Shown: positions 8,927 through 16,332 of the stretch, piece after piece
How positions within the stretch are numbered: the first letter of the stretch is position 1
How the letters are laid out: every line of letters starts with the position of its first letter
DNA from: JAGPUQ01 sp036961295
GTDB taxonomy: Bacteria > Pseudomonadota > Gammaproteobacteria > Pseudomonadales > Porticoccaceae
Reading direction: 5' to 3'
Length of the DNA stretch: 64,000 nt
NCBI GenBank assembly: GCA_036961295.1
Contig: JBALVX010000002.1
Coordinates: forward strand, 62,001 to 126,000
Made by a program: the position numbers and the translations under genes
The notes under the pieces: model-generated
What the model saw: the letters and a program-made list of their open reading frames with translations, nothing else
What the model was told of the DNA's origin: nothing
Databases searched by the model: none

Positions 8927-9197
8927 TCGGTAGAGCTAGCGCTTTAAAGGTAATGTATTTTAATACCTCAGCCTGAACCCACCATAGTTTGACCCCTATT
9001 CCTCAACACGCCGCTGGCCTGGCCACAAAATTATTGGGCAATATTGGCTTGCACCGTTCACTGTATGGGGGCTTACCGCATTACCGATAAAGATAAAATA
9101 TATTTTAATATATTTATTGCTATCGCCGTGCGATAAAATCAGGATTAATTTCACACGGTGGTATAGTAGGAACCTATTATTTAATGAGAATAAGTTT

Positions 9198-9869
9198 TTG
9201 GTTCATCTCAGGAAAAATCGGTTTTTAAAAATTGATTTTCGCCGCGGCAAAACACTTGCTGTCGTGCTGATCACCTTGTTTCTAATAAATAATTGCGGTA
9301 AAAATCCGAGCTTACAAGTGCTAACACCCGACAGTGTGATTTTGGCTTTTGGGGACAGCCTGACCTACGGCACTGGGGTAAAACCGGAAGACAGCTACCC
9401 CACTGTTCTAGAAAAATCCACCGGACTCAAGCTTATCAATGCTGGTATTCCCGGTGAAGTGACTGCCGAAGGTCTACTACGCTTACCTTTCGAATTAGCC
9501 AAGCACAAACCAAATCTGGTTCTCATCTGCCATGGCGGCAATGACATTCTACGCAAACTCCCACTGGATCAATCCGAAGCTAATCTACGCGCGATGGTTG
9601 AACTTAGTCGGGAAGCGGGTGCCGATGTGGTTCTCATTGCCGTACCAGAATTTGGCTTGTGGAAATCAAGCCCGGATTTTTACGCTCAGGTCGCATCAGA
9701 CTTCGCCGTTCCCCTGGAAGAAAACATCCTGCCGGAACTGGAATTTGATCCCGCGATGAAATCCGACCCCATACACCTTAATGAGGTAGGATATAAACGC
9801 TTTGCCGAGGCCATCGCCACCTTATTGGAAAACCATGGTGCGCTTAACTCCATAACTCTAGCGAAATAG
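9198..9869 (+). CDS. SGNH-family esterase/lysophospholipase (TesA-like), probable lipoprotein or exported
   Basis: SGNH hydrolase with block I FGDSLTYGTG (catalytic Ser), the Gly of block II in AGIPGEVTAEG, block III GGNDIL and block V DPIHLNEVGY (catalytic Asp and His). Such enzymes cleave esters and thioesters of modest chain length in the periplasm. The start is uncertain: there is no ATG, and the frame extends to a TTG at 9117. I chose the TTG at 9198 because a GAG lies upstream and it leaves a normal export signal (basic start, hydrophobic VVLITLFLINNC). The Cys after LINN could be a lipobox, though an atypical one. Ester hydrolysis would suit the products of the upstream monooxygenases. 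Confidence 0.75.
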   Translation: MVHLRKNRFLKIDFRRGKTLAVVLITLFLINNCGKNPSLQVLTPDSVILAFGDSLTYGTGVKPEDSYPTVLEKSTGLKLINAGIPGEVTAEGLLRLPFELAKHKPNLVLICHGGNDILRKLPLDQSEANLRAMVELSREAGADVVLIAVPEFGLWKSSPDFYAQVASDFAVPLEENILPELEFDPAMKSDPIHLNEVGYKRFAEAIATLLENHGALNSITLAK

Positions 9870-9909
9870 CTCCGGCAAGCTAACCTTCCATGACCCAGCG
9901 CGAGCTCTT

Positions 9910-10698
9910 TTGAAACTACGCATCCTCACCTACAACATCCACCGCGCTATCGGCCTCGATCGGCGCTATATGCCCGATCGTATTATTAAGGTACTCGCCG
10001 ATCACGATGCCGATATTGTCCTGCTACAGGAAGTGGACGAGGGTGCGCCCCGCTCAAAAGAACACGATATGGCGAAAGAGATCGCGGAGGCACTCGGCTA
10101 TCCCTACTATGCCGCTGGGCACAATGTCAGCTTGCGCAAGGGGCGTTACGGCAACGCCACGTTGAGCCGCCACCCCATCGTCAGAGAACGCAATATTAAT
10201 TTAACCATCGGCACGCACAAACGGCGCGGTTGCCAACATACCGGTATTGAAATACCCCACGGCCACGACCGTGATGGTAAGGCAACGCCCTACCGCCTGG
10301 AGGTATTTAATCTACACCTGGGCTTATCACCGCTGGAACGGCAGCGTCAGAGTGGTTTGCTTATGCGCAGCAGAGAATTTTCTGACATCGATCCAAAATC
10401 AGCCTGTATTGTCGGTGGTGATTTTAACGATTGGCTGTCGCGTTTGCGGGCACTCTACGTCGAGGGCATGTCGCTGCAATGCGCCACCGACCGGGAGACG
10501 CGGTTACGCACTCGGCCCATTACTACCTACCCTTCTTTTGCGCCCAGAGGGGGTTTGGATAAAATTTATTATCGCGGCAGCTTACGTGTTGTTTCAGCTT
10601 CAAAATGTCGGCATCAAATAGCCAAAGTGGCCAGTGACCACTTACCTGTTATTGTCGACTTTGATTTATGGAAAAGTCCGGATCATAAAGAAACTTAA
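9910..10698 (+). CDS. Endonuclease/exonuclease/phosphatase (EEP) family hydrolase
   Basis: 262 residues, TTG start with a GAG upstream. The fold's key motifs are visible: TYNIHRAIG at the N-terminus, LLQEVDEG (metal-binding Glu, about 38-45), FNLHLG (about 134-139), VGGDFNDW (about 172-179) and the catalytic SDHLPV near the C-terminus. EEP proteins hydrolyse phosphodiester bonds in DNA, phospholipids or signalling molecules; this short form lacks an obvious signal peptide and its substrate is not evident. It starts 40 bases after the esterase gene and may be co-transcribed. Fusion domains are absent. Confidence 0.8.
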   Translation: MKLRILTYNIHRAIGLDRRYMPDRIIKVLADHDADIVLLQEVDEGAPRSKEHDMAKEIAEALGYPYYAAGHNVSLRKGRYGNATLSRHPIVRERNINLTIGTHKRRGCQHTGIEIPHGHDRDGKATPYRLEVFNLHLGLSPLERQRQSGLLMRSREFSDIDPKSACIVGGDFNDWLSRLRALYVEGMSLQCATDRETRLRTRPITTYPSFAPRGGLDKIYYRGSLRVVSASKCRHQIAKVASDHLPVIVDFDLWKSPDHKET

Positions 10699-10701
10699 AT
10701 C

Positions 10702-10795
10702 ACCTAAAAAATTTAGGTCGGTCACACTCAAGCTACGTTGTTAATCTGTATTGTTAATGCTGCACGGTTAACCCATGTAGTTAATCCAGGTAGCG
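10702..10795. repeat. Small hairpin and degenerate GTTAAT-containing tandem repeat
   Basis: ACCTAAA/TTTAGGT (10702-10718) can form a short hairpin just after the hydrolase stop. It is followed to about 10795 by roughly four degenerate units of 14-15 bases, each with a GTTAAT or GTTAAC core. The region separates two convergent genes and probably contains the transcription stop. Confidence 0.4.
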
Positions 10796-10799
10796 AACA

Positions 10800-11663
10800 T
10801 CAGTCTTTTGAATCTTTCCAGCTACGGCGGTTAATCGCATAATCGCTGACTTTCCCGATAAATGGTAGCCACAACATTCCCGACAACCAGGATACCTGTT
10901 TTACTTCCCGGAATTGATGGATGCCGATGACCATATCTCGGTGCCCTGCCCGGGGCTGAGCGCGGTAGGTACCAAACAAGCGATCCCACCAGGGCAGGTT
11001 AAATCCAAAATTGCTATTGGTTTCGTCATCTTCTATAGAGTGATGCACTCGGTGCATGTCCGGCGTTACCAATATCCAACGTAAATAGCGATCCAGTGTT
11101 TTATTAATATGAACATTGGCATGATTAAACATCGCGGTGGCATTTAATAGCACTTCAAAAATAATGACCGCAATCACCGGCACACCTAGTACCGCAACCG
11201 CCGCAAACTTGAGGATCAGGGATAAAATAATTTCGATAGGATGAAAACGTGCGCCCGTAGTGACATCAAAATCCAGATCGGCATGATGCATACGATGCAG
11301 CCGCCAGAGAATTGGTACCGCGTGAAACATCACATGCTGGAAATAAATAATACAATCCAGCGCAACAACCGAAACCAACACCACAAACCAGTAGGGTAAG
11401 GCGTAATAATTAAGCAAGCCCCAACCTTGGTTATTTGCCAAAACCGCCATCCCCACTGCCGCAGCCGGAAACATCACCCGAACCAGGAAACCCGACAAAA
11501 ACACCACGGCCAGGTTATTACCCCAACGTAGTGGTTTTGAAACACTTAAAACGCGCTTTGGCGAAAGTAGTTCCCACACGCCCATAATAGCGAGCATGCC
11601 AAAGAAAAAACTCAGCCGGATAGCTTGTTCATATTGAGTTAAAAACTGTTCAAAAATCATCAT
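10800..11663 (-). CDS. Sterol desaturase/fatty acid hydroxylase family membrane protein
   Basis: 287 residues with four or more membrane helices and the eight-histidine di-iron signature of this superfamily: HVMFH, HRMHH (in LHRMHHADLDF) and HRVHH (in MHRVHHSIEDDETNSNFG), plus the frequent LPWWDRLFGTY motif. Such enzymes use O2 and electrons to hydroxylate or desaturate lipid or sterol chains in the inner membrane. The start has two adjacent ATGs with an AGGGTG upstream. It is the last gene of the long minus-strand run containing the metal island, 72 bases after the cytochrome gene, but its link to metal resistance is unclear. Confidence 0.85.
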   Translation of the reverse strand: MMIFEQFLTQYEQAIRLSFFFGMLAIMGVWELLSPKRVLSVSKPLRWGNNLAVVFLSGFLVRVMFPAAAVGMAVLANNQGWGLLNYYALPYWFVVLVSVVALDCIIYFQHVMFHAVPILWRLHRMHHADLDFDVTTGARFHPIEIILSLILKFAAVAVLGVPVIAVIIFEVLLNATAMFNHANVHINKTLDRYLRWILVTPDMHRVHHSIEDDETNSNFGFNLPWWDRLFGTYRAQPRAGHRDMVIGIHQFREVKQVSWLSGMLWLPFIGKVSDYAINRRSWKDSKD

Positions 11664-11735
11664 ATAGCACCCTAAACTGGCGATTCAATCTCCTGGTGAT
11701 TTATCACTTAATTTGTCTTAACTGTCAAAAGGTAA

Positions 11736-12359
11736 TTAATGGCTAAAAGCGTCTTTAATGTAGTCAAACACAGAAGACACATCGGCTGGCGTCAACTCAC
11801 TGTTTCCGCCTTTTGGTGGCATAAACAAGACGCTCCCGGAACTTTTATAGCCATTGGTAATATTGCTTAACAACTCCTTATCTGGTTTGTTGAGGACGCC
11901 TCTTTTCTTAGTAAAATCCGGCACCCCGGGGACGTTGCCCTTGCCATCAGCCCCGTGACAGCCAGTACAATTATTCTCATAGATCACCTGACCAGACGCC
12001 ACCACTACGTTTGCAGTATCGGAAACCATCGCTCTGCTGCTAGCGGGCTCTTTTACTTTTATTTTGACATTCGAAGCCTGTAAGTAGGTAAGCACATCGC
12101 GAGTTTCCTGTCCGGTCAGACCGGCCCGCACACGCATGTGGAATACAGAGGTCACCCATTGGTCGTCTCTAAGCTCGGCGGCGTTACGCATATTGTGGCA
12201 ACGGGAACAGGTTTCCGCCCACACTTTGCTGCCGCGGATAAAGTCGCCATGTTCCATAAAATCCTGAGCAAAACTCGTCTGTGCGATCAAGCCTGGTAAC
12301 AAAAATAATGATATTTTAAACAAGGAGAGATATAGGCCCTTTTTTAAACGTAATTTCAT
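11736..12359 (-). CDS. Periplasmic dihaem cytochrome c
   Basis: About 207 residues from the ATG at 12359; the GAGAG element is too close to the ATG at 12365 but 7 bases from this one. A signal peptide (LSLFKISLFLLPGLIAQTSFAQ) is followed by two c-type haem sites, CSRCHNMR (about residue 53) and CTGCHGADGKGN (about residue 132). A C-terminal FMPPKGGNSELTPADV provides a possible Met ligand. The second half is a classical cytochrome c domain. It is 14 bases downstream of the porin gene, so the pair is co-transcribed. A role in periplasmic electron transfer is likely; the partner is unknown. Confidence 0.85.
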   Translation of the reverse strand: MKLRLKKGLYLSLFKISLFLLPGLIAQTSFAQDFMEHGDFIRGSKVWAETCSRCHNMRNAAELRDDQWVTSVFHMRVRAGLTGQETRDVLTYLQASNVKIKVKEPASSRAMVSDTANVVVASGQVIYENNCTGCHGADGKGNVPGVPDFTKKRGVLNKPDKELLSNITNGYKSSGSVLFMPPKGGNSELTPADVSSVFDYIKDAFSH

Positions 12360-12373
12360 GGTCATTCTCTCGA

Positions 12374-13642
12374 TTAAAATCCATAAGAAAATTGAAGTAA
12401 CACTCTATCGTCGTCGGCATCACTGTCCTTTAAGCCGTCGTTTAATTCGTAACCGACCTTACCAATAACGTTACTGGCAAAGAGATAATCGACTCCAAAG
12501 GCCCACTGCCGTTGGTCTTCGCTATCGTGAGGTGAATCGAAATCGGCATAGCGCGCAATCAACTCCCATTTCGTCATACCCAAACGATGGGCGGCCTGAG
12601 CGTACCACGTCTCCCACGTTGCGGCTTCCGATGCGGAGACACCTACACTTGCAGCACCAATTTTAGTCTGTACAAACTCGCCGCGCAGCTGAAACAAACG
12701 GTAGTTCCAGGAAAAATCTGCGCCAAAAACATCGTAATCGCGGGCCTGTTCGTTGCTCAAAAATTCATTCGTACCCGCTTCTTCATCAACCAGTGAAGTG
12801 ACAGTGGCTTTACCCGTAGCCCCAGACAGCGCCAGCTCAAGACCCGCTACCGGGAAAATAGAAAAACGTCCGCCATAGGTTTTTTCGTCGTCATTGTCTG
12901 ACCCAGAACCCTCCGCTTCGATACCTTCCAACTCCATGCTGCCATCTTCATCTACAGCATTCAGCTTCGGTCCATTGCTAACATAGATAGCATAGTTCGT
13001 ACGCAGGCCTGCTATGGGAAAGCCGCCGCGTAGTTGCACCCCCATTTCCGAAACCGGCGCTGCACCATCGTGACCAAAACCCGGCGGAGCAGACGGTAGC
13101 TTATTAATCCAGGAGGGATGAAGGTTTTGACGGAACTGACCTATCGGACTTAAAAATTTTCCGCCGAGCAATATCATGTAATCGTTTAAAAACCAATCAA
13201 TAGTCAGGTACTCAAGATTCGTTTCAGTTTCTCCATTGCTGTCCACCTCATATTCTAACTCTGCTTCCAGCAATACCAGATCGCGATATTGAAAATGGAA
13301 AATGGGCGAAAAAGAACCAACATTGAAACTGTCACCGCGTGATTTAGTATCGGTGTATCCTACATCCGCGTAACCCGACATGTGAACCATCGTATCGGAT
13401 TGACGCCATTCGTCAGCACCCGATACAGCAGCCGTCATCTGTTTTACCTCCGCTACAACCTGATGTATTTCTTCCTTACTCGCGCTATTTTTAATCTGTT
13501 GCCTTAGCTCATCCATTTCCTTTTGCATTTGTTCAAGACGCTGAGCCAACTCCTGGACAGTGGGTTCAGCCAGAGAGATAACAGAAATAGCAGAGGCAAC
13601 CACGCCCGCGACAATAACTTTCAACATCCTATAACTGTTCAT
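12374..13642 (-). CDS. Outer-membrane porin-like protein with N-terminal coiled coil
   Basis: 422 residues. A signal peptide (VIVAGVVASAISVISLA) is followed by a short coiled coil (ELAQRLEQMQKEMDELRQQI, about 30-50) and then a long beta-barrel-like region with alternating hydrophobic residues that ends in an aromatic C-terminus (LLQFSYGF), as in trimeric outer-membrane porins. It resembles carbohydrate- or phosphate-selective porins in layout; no substrate can be assigned. An AAGGAAG ribosome site precedes the ATG. It probably heads the porin-cytochrome pair. Confidence 0.75.
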   Translation of the reverse strand: MNSYRMLKVIVAGVVASAISVISLAEPTVQELAQRLEQMQKEMDELRQQIKNSASKEEIHQVVAEVKQMTAAVSGADEWRQSDTMVHMSGYADVGYTDTKSRGDSFNVGSFSPIFHFQYRDLVLLEAELEYEVDSNGETETNLEYLTIDWFLNDYMILLGGKFLSPIGQFRQNLHPSWINKLPSAPPGFGHDGAAPVSEMGVQLRGGFPIAGLRTNYAIYVSNGPKLNAVDEDGSMELEGIEAEGSGSDNDDEKTYGGRFSIFPVAGLELALSGATGKATVTSLVDEEAGTNEFLSNEQARDYDVFGADFSWNYRLFQLRGEFVQTKIGAASVGVSASEAATWETWYAQAAHRLGMTKWELIARYADFDSPHDSEDQRQWAFGVDYLFASNVIGKVGYELNDGLKDSDADDDRVLLQFSYGF

Positions 13643-13836
13643 ATTTTACTTCCTTTGTCATAAATTTTTTTACCAAACTGGCTAAAGAAGATCATTGTAA
13701 ATGGCTAATAAAAGCCAACCAAAACTACTCGAAAAATAAGACCAGCCTAACCTGCGATGCTGGATATGGGTATCGATACCCATATCCACTACTGTGAGAG
13801 CATGATCGCTCATAATTCCCCGCCTGTCGTCCATGC

Positions 13837-14205
13837 CTAAGGTTTTCTCCCCGCCCCAGGCGGTACTTTGTGGCAGCTCAGCGGTTCATGCCGGGCATTG
13901 TCTTTGACATTTTCATCAACAAAACGGTAATAACCTTCTTTCAAGTGAGTCCACCAGTCATGACTGACACTAATACCGTGTTTGCTTAGCATCTCCTCGA
14001 CGCCATCTAGAGAGACCCTTGACCCATCGTAAGCCAGGTTCAATACATGGGACTTTTCATCAAAGGACACACCGTCAAGGCCGTATATCTGGTCGATTTC
14101 CCCGAGAGCCGCTGCCATGACGCCTTGATCTACGGTGTTTAATTTAAGATGCCGAACGACCAGATTAACCGTTGACACACCCAGGCGATGTTCTTTACTG
14201 CTCAT
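13837..14205 (-). CDS. Small protein resembling a heavy-metal-associated domain, no CxxC
   Basis: 122 residues, ribosome site GGGAGC. The middle part (VNLVVRHLKLNTVDQGVMAAALGEIDQI..VSFDEKSHVLNLAYD) has the alternating strand and helix pattern of ferredoxin-like HMA domains, in which the protein sequence also ends in a helix and strand (MLSKHGISV). The usual metal-binding CxxC is absent; only one Cys occurs, in the C-terminal LSCHKVPPG. Similar proteins are often labelled cation transporter-like. Its position inside the copper-type island suggests metal binding or regulation of an efflux partner, but this is inference. Confidence 0.6.
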   Translation of the reverse strand: MSSKEHRLGVSTVNLVVRHLKLNTVDQGVMAAALGEIDQIYGLDGVSFDEKSHVLNLAYDGSRVSLDGVEEMLSKHGISVSHDWWTHLKEGYYRFVDENVKDNARHEPLSCHKVPPGAGRKP

Positions 14206-14264
14206 CAGTTGCTCCCGGTTATATATCTGCCCGGCATTTGCAACCAGGCGGATATGAGTCCTAT

Positions 14265-14681
14265 TTACTTTTTGATAATCCCAGCAGGAGTTTCACTATC
14301 CTGCGCCTCGTGCTCAACCATTTGGCCCATCATCATCTGCATCATATTCATGCGGTCTTCCATCATTTTCATTTTTTCTTCCATGGACATCGATGCCATT
14401 TTACTGCCATCTTTCATCATGCCGCCCTTACCTTTCATCAGCTTCATGCCGTGTTGCATAGAGCCCATATGTTCCTGCATTAATTGATGACGTTTTTCCG
14501 GGTCTTTTTCCTGTTTTATTTTTTTCATCGTCGCATGCATCGTCTGCATATGCTCATGCATGGTGGCCATTTGCTCGTGGTCCATCATGCCCTTCTTCAT
14601 GTTCCCCATGTCCGGCTTTTCAGCAAAAGCGGGGCCAGACAAGAGCGCGGTTACCATCAGTGTTGTTAAAATAATTTTCAT
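14265..14681 (-). CDS. Methionine-rich periplasmic protein, probable copper/silver binder
   Basis: 138 residues from the ATG at 14681, which has a strong AAGGAGA; the longer frame from 14885 overlaps the upstream gene and is rejected. A signal peptide (IILTTLMVTALLSGPAFAE) precedes a mature part with about 29 Met and 8 His in roughly 117 residues, including MMQMMMGQM and repeated MxxMH patterns. Met/His-rich sequences of this kind bind Cu(I) or Ag(I) in the periplasm. It may buffer the metal or pass it to the CusCBA pump encoded upstream. The region is mostly charged helix, without a recognised enzyme fold. Confidence 0.8.
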   Translation of the reverse strand: MKIILTTLMVTALLSGPAFAEKPDMGNMKKGMMDHEQMATMHEHMQTMHATMKKIKQEKDPEKRHQLMQEHMGSMQHGMKLMKGKGGMMKDGSKMASMSMEEKMKMMEDRMNMMQMMMGQMVEHEAQDSETPAGIIKK

Positions 14682-14691
14682 GTCTATCTCC

Positions 14692-15342
14692 TTAAGTTTG
14701 ATTGGATGTGTCAGTAGTAAATCGCGGAATCCACGCGGGCGTTGATTCCATATAACGGCGATACACATCACCGAATTCTTCAAGTGCCACCTGCTCTTCG
14801 CGTTTGGCCAGGCGCACGTAGACCACCACCAAAATAGGAAACAACACCAAGGTGGGAATGGTCGGCCACTGCAATAGAAAGCCAAACATAATCAGAATAA
14901 ATGCCAGGTACTGGGGATGCCGACAGCGAGCGTACCAACCCGCACTGGCCAGAGTTGTTGTTTGTTGCGCCTTATGCAGGACGCTCCAGGCCGCTGAGAG
15001 GAGAAAGAATCCTAAAACAATTAATATATTACTAGCAATATGAAGGGGGTCCCAATGTGGATTGCCTTCAAAACCTAAAATAGTATGTAGCAGATGGCCA
15101 TTATTGTGTGCCAGGAAATCAATGCTAGGGTATTGCTTTGCCAGCCAACCCGATAAAAAATAAATGGATAGTGGAAACCCATACATTTCTGTCATCAACG
15201 CCACCACAAATGCCGAAAAGGCGCCCAGGCTGCGCCAATCTGCTTTGGTTTTCGGTTTAACAAAACTAAACGCAAAGAAAATAAAGATAGCGGAATTAAG
15301 AATTACCAGGGTCCAAAGACCGTAACCCGATTCACCGTGCAT
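14692..15342 (-). CDS. Isoprenylcysteine carboxyl methyltransferase-like membrane protein
   Basis: 216 residues with about five membrane helices. The C-terminal half has the ICMT/PEMT-like signature: ARCRHPQYLAFILIMFGFLL (about 138-157), then a hydrophobic helix and REEQVALEEFGDVYRRYMES (about 181-200), ending in PAWIPR. In this family these residues bind S-adenosylmethionine at the membrane surface. Such genes recur beside bacterial copper and metal ATPases, but their substrate is unknown. The ribosome site AAGGGAG is good, and the gene starts 2 bases after the stop of the preceding small gene, so it belongs to the same operon. Confidence 0.75.
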   Translation of the reverse strand: MHGESGYGLWTLVILNSAIFIFFAFSFVKPKTKADWRSLGAFSAFVVALMTEMYGFPLSIYFLSGWLAKQYPSIDFLAHNNGHLLHTILGFEGNPHWDPLHIASNILIVLGFFLLSAAWSVLHKAQQTTTLASAGWYARCRHPQYLAFILIMFGFLLQWPTIPTLVLFPILVVVYVRLAKREEQVALEEFGDVYRRYMESTPAWIPRFTTDTSNQT

Positions 15343-15344
15343 GG

Positions 15345-15620
15345 TTATTCTCCCTTAGGATCTTGATCGAAATTATTTTTGCCAGCCTCGAAACCCCGAC
15401 GATAGGCCTCATCCTTGCCATCATTAGCGTGTGGATGATCACTATGCTGGTGACCGCCATGCATAAAAACATGCATCAAGGGACACAGCAAAATAATTAA
15501 GAACGGTAATGCTTGGAACAAGTGCTGGCGATGTTCCATCAGCAAGAAATAAACAACTGCACCAATCATGGCAAGCGCGGCAATGCCATTTTTTGATAGC
15601 CAAAATGATTTGTTCGCCAT
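15345..15620 (-). CDS. DUF2933-type small membrane protein, His-rich tail
   Basis: 91 residues from the ATG at 15620 (AGGAGAG upstream). It has two hydrophobic segments (about 10-27 and 36-52) followed by LMHVFMHGGHQHSDHPHAND, a His-rich stretch typical of the DUF2933 family found in metal-resistance clusters. The C-terminal RRGFEAGKNN is acidic to basic and soluble. The start overlaps the stop of the upstream gene by one base (TAATG), so translation is probably coupled. Metal binding by the His cluster is inferred. Confidence 0.75.
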   Translation of the reverse strand: MANKSFWLSKNGIAALAMIGAVVYFLLMEHRQHLFQALPFLIILLCPLMHVFMHGGHQHSDHPHANDGKDEAYRRGFEAGKNNFDQDPKGE

Positions 15621-15886
15621 TATTGCTCTCCTGATAAAAGCCTGTTGTAGATTGTGGCAATAAGCCACCCGGTGATCGCAGCCGCCAGTGACCATGCAAC
15701 TAGCCCGGCGAGTAATCCAGGGAAACGGGTATCCCACTGCAAATTACCCATATCAGCATGCATCATAAAACCCATCATGCTCATTGATTGGTGGGGCAAA
15801 GTAATAACAATCACTGAGCACAACACCCACAGCAGGGCAAAAGTGATCGCTGACGACAGTGCGAACTTATTGGCATTAATGGTCAT
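15620..15886 (-). CDS. DUF5676-type small membrane protein
   Basis: 88 residues with two membrane segments (about 8-30 and 58-78). The start MTINANKFALSSAITFALLW and the end GWLIATIYNRLL match the DUF5676 pattern, with a Met/His-containing loop (QSMSMMGFMMHADMGN). Members are nearly always next to DUF2933 genes, copper ATPases or cupredoxins, as here. Function is unknown; a role in membrane metal handling is suggested by context only. The stop overlaps the next start (TAATG). Confidence 0.75.
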   Translation of the reverse strand: MTINANKFALSSAITFALLWVLCSVIVITLPHQSMSMMGFMMHADMGNLQWDTRFPGLLAGLVAWSLAAAITGWLIATIYNRLLSGEQ

Positions 15887-15966
15887 GAGAGTTCTCCTTA
15901 AAAAGCGTTTACTCGGACTACCTTAATGGTGTTTACGTTGTGGTTTTGACTGCAAGATCGGCGCCC

Positions 15967-16320
15967 TTAATCAACGACCAGCGTTCCGCGGTACATTTGC
16001 ATCTGGCAAGTAAAGGAATATTCCCCCGGCTGCATGGCTGGTAGCGCAATGGCCTTAGCTTTGTTGAGTGGCAACTCTTCACTGATATCAGCACCAGAAA
16101 AAATTACCGTGGCGGCACAAGGCGACGCGTCTTTTCTTAGAAAGGTCAAAGTGACCGGCTTACCAGCCGAAACTTTTAAGCGCGAGGGTTGATAGGTGCC
16201 GTTCTCGACCGTTACCACTATGTCTTCTTCACTGATACTGACTTCACCGGGTTTATATAGCCAAAACCACCAAACGATAAGGGCGATCAGCAACAGCCCT
16301 AGAATGTTAATAAGCATCAT
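15967..16320 (-). CDS. Membrane-anchored cupredoxin-domain protein
   Basis: 117 residues: an N-terminal membrane anchor (NILGLLLIALIVWWFWLY) and a cupredoxin-like beta-sandwich. Features include FLRKDASPCAATVIF in the middle and the C-terminal GEYSFTCQMQMYRGTLVV, where Cys and Met could ligate copper. Such proteins bind copper on the periplasmic side and often accompany CopA. It starts 12 bases after the ATPase stop, with GAGGGAA as ribosome site, so it is in the same operon. Confidence 0.8.
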   Translation of the reverse strand: MMLINILGLLLIALIVWWFWLYKPGEVSISEEDIVVTVENGTYQPSRLKVSAGKPVTLTFLRKDASPCAATVIFSGADISEELPLNKAKAIALPAMQPGEYSFTCQMQMYRGTLVVD

Positions 16321-16332
16321 GCCAAATTCCCT

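Noticed and set aside
9117..9197. Upstream TTG extension of the esterase
   Set aside because: It adds 27 residues without a ribosome site and places the signal peptide far from the N-terminus.
14172..14669. Several His-rich plus-strand frames opposite the Met-rich protein
   Set aside because: They arise because ATG codons read in reverse give CAT (His); the Met-rich minus-strand gene has a signal peptide and a ribosome site.
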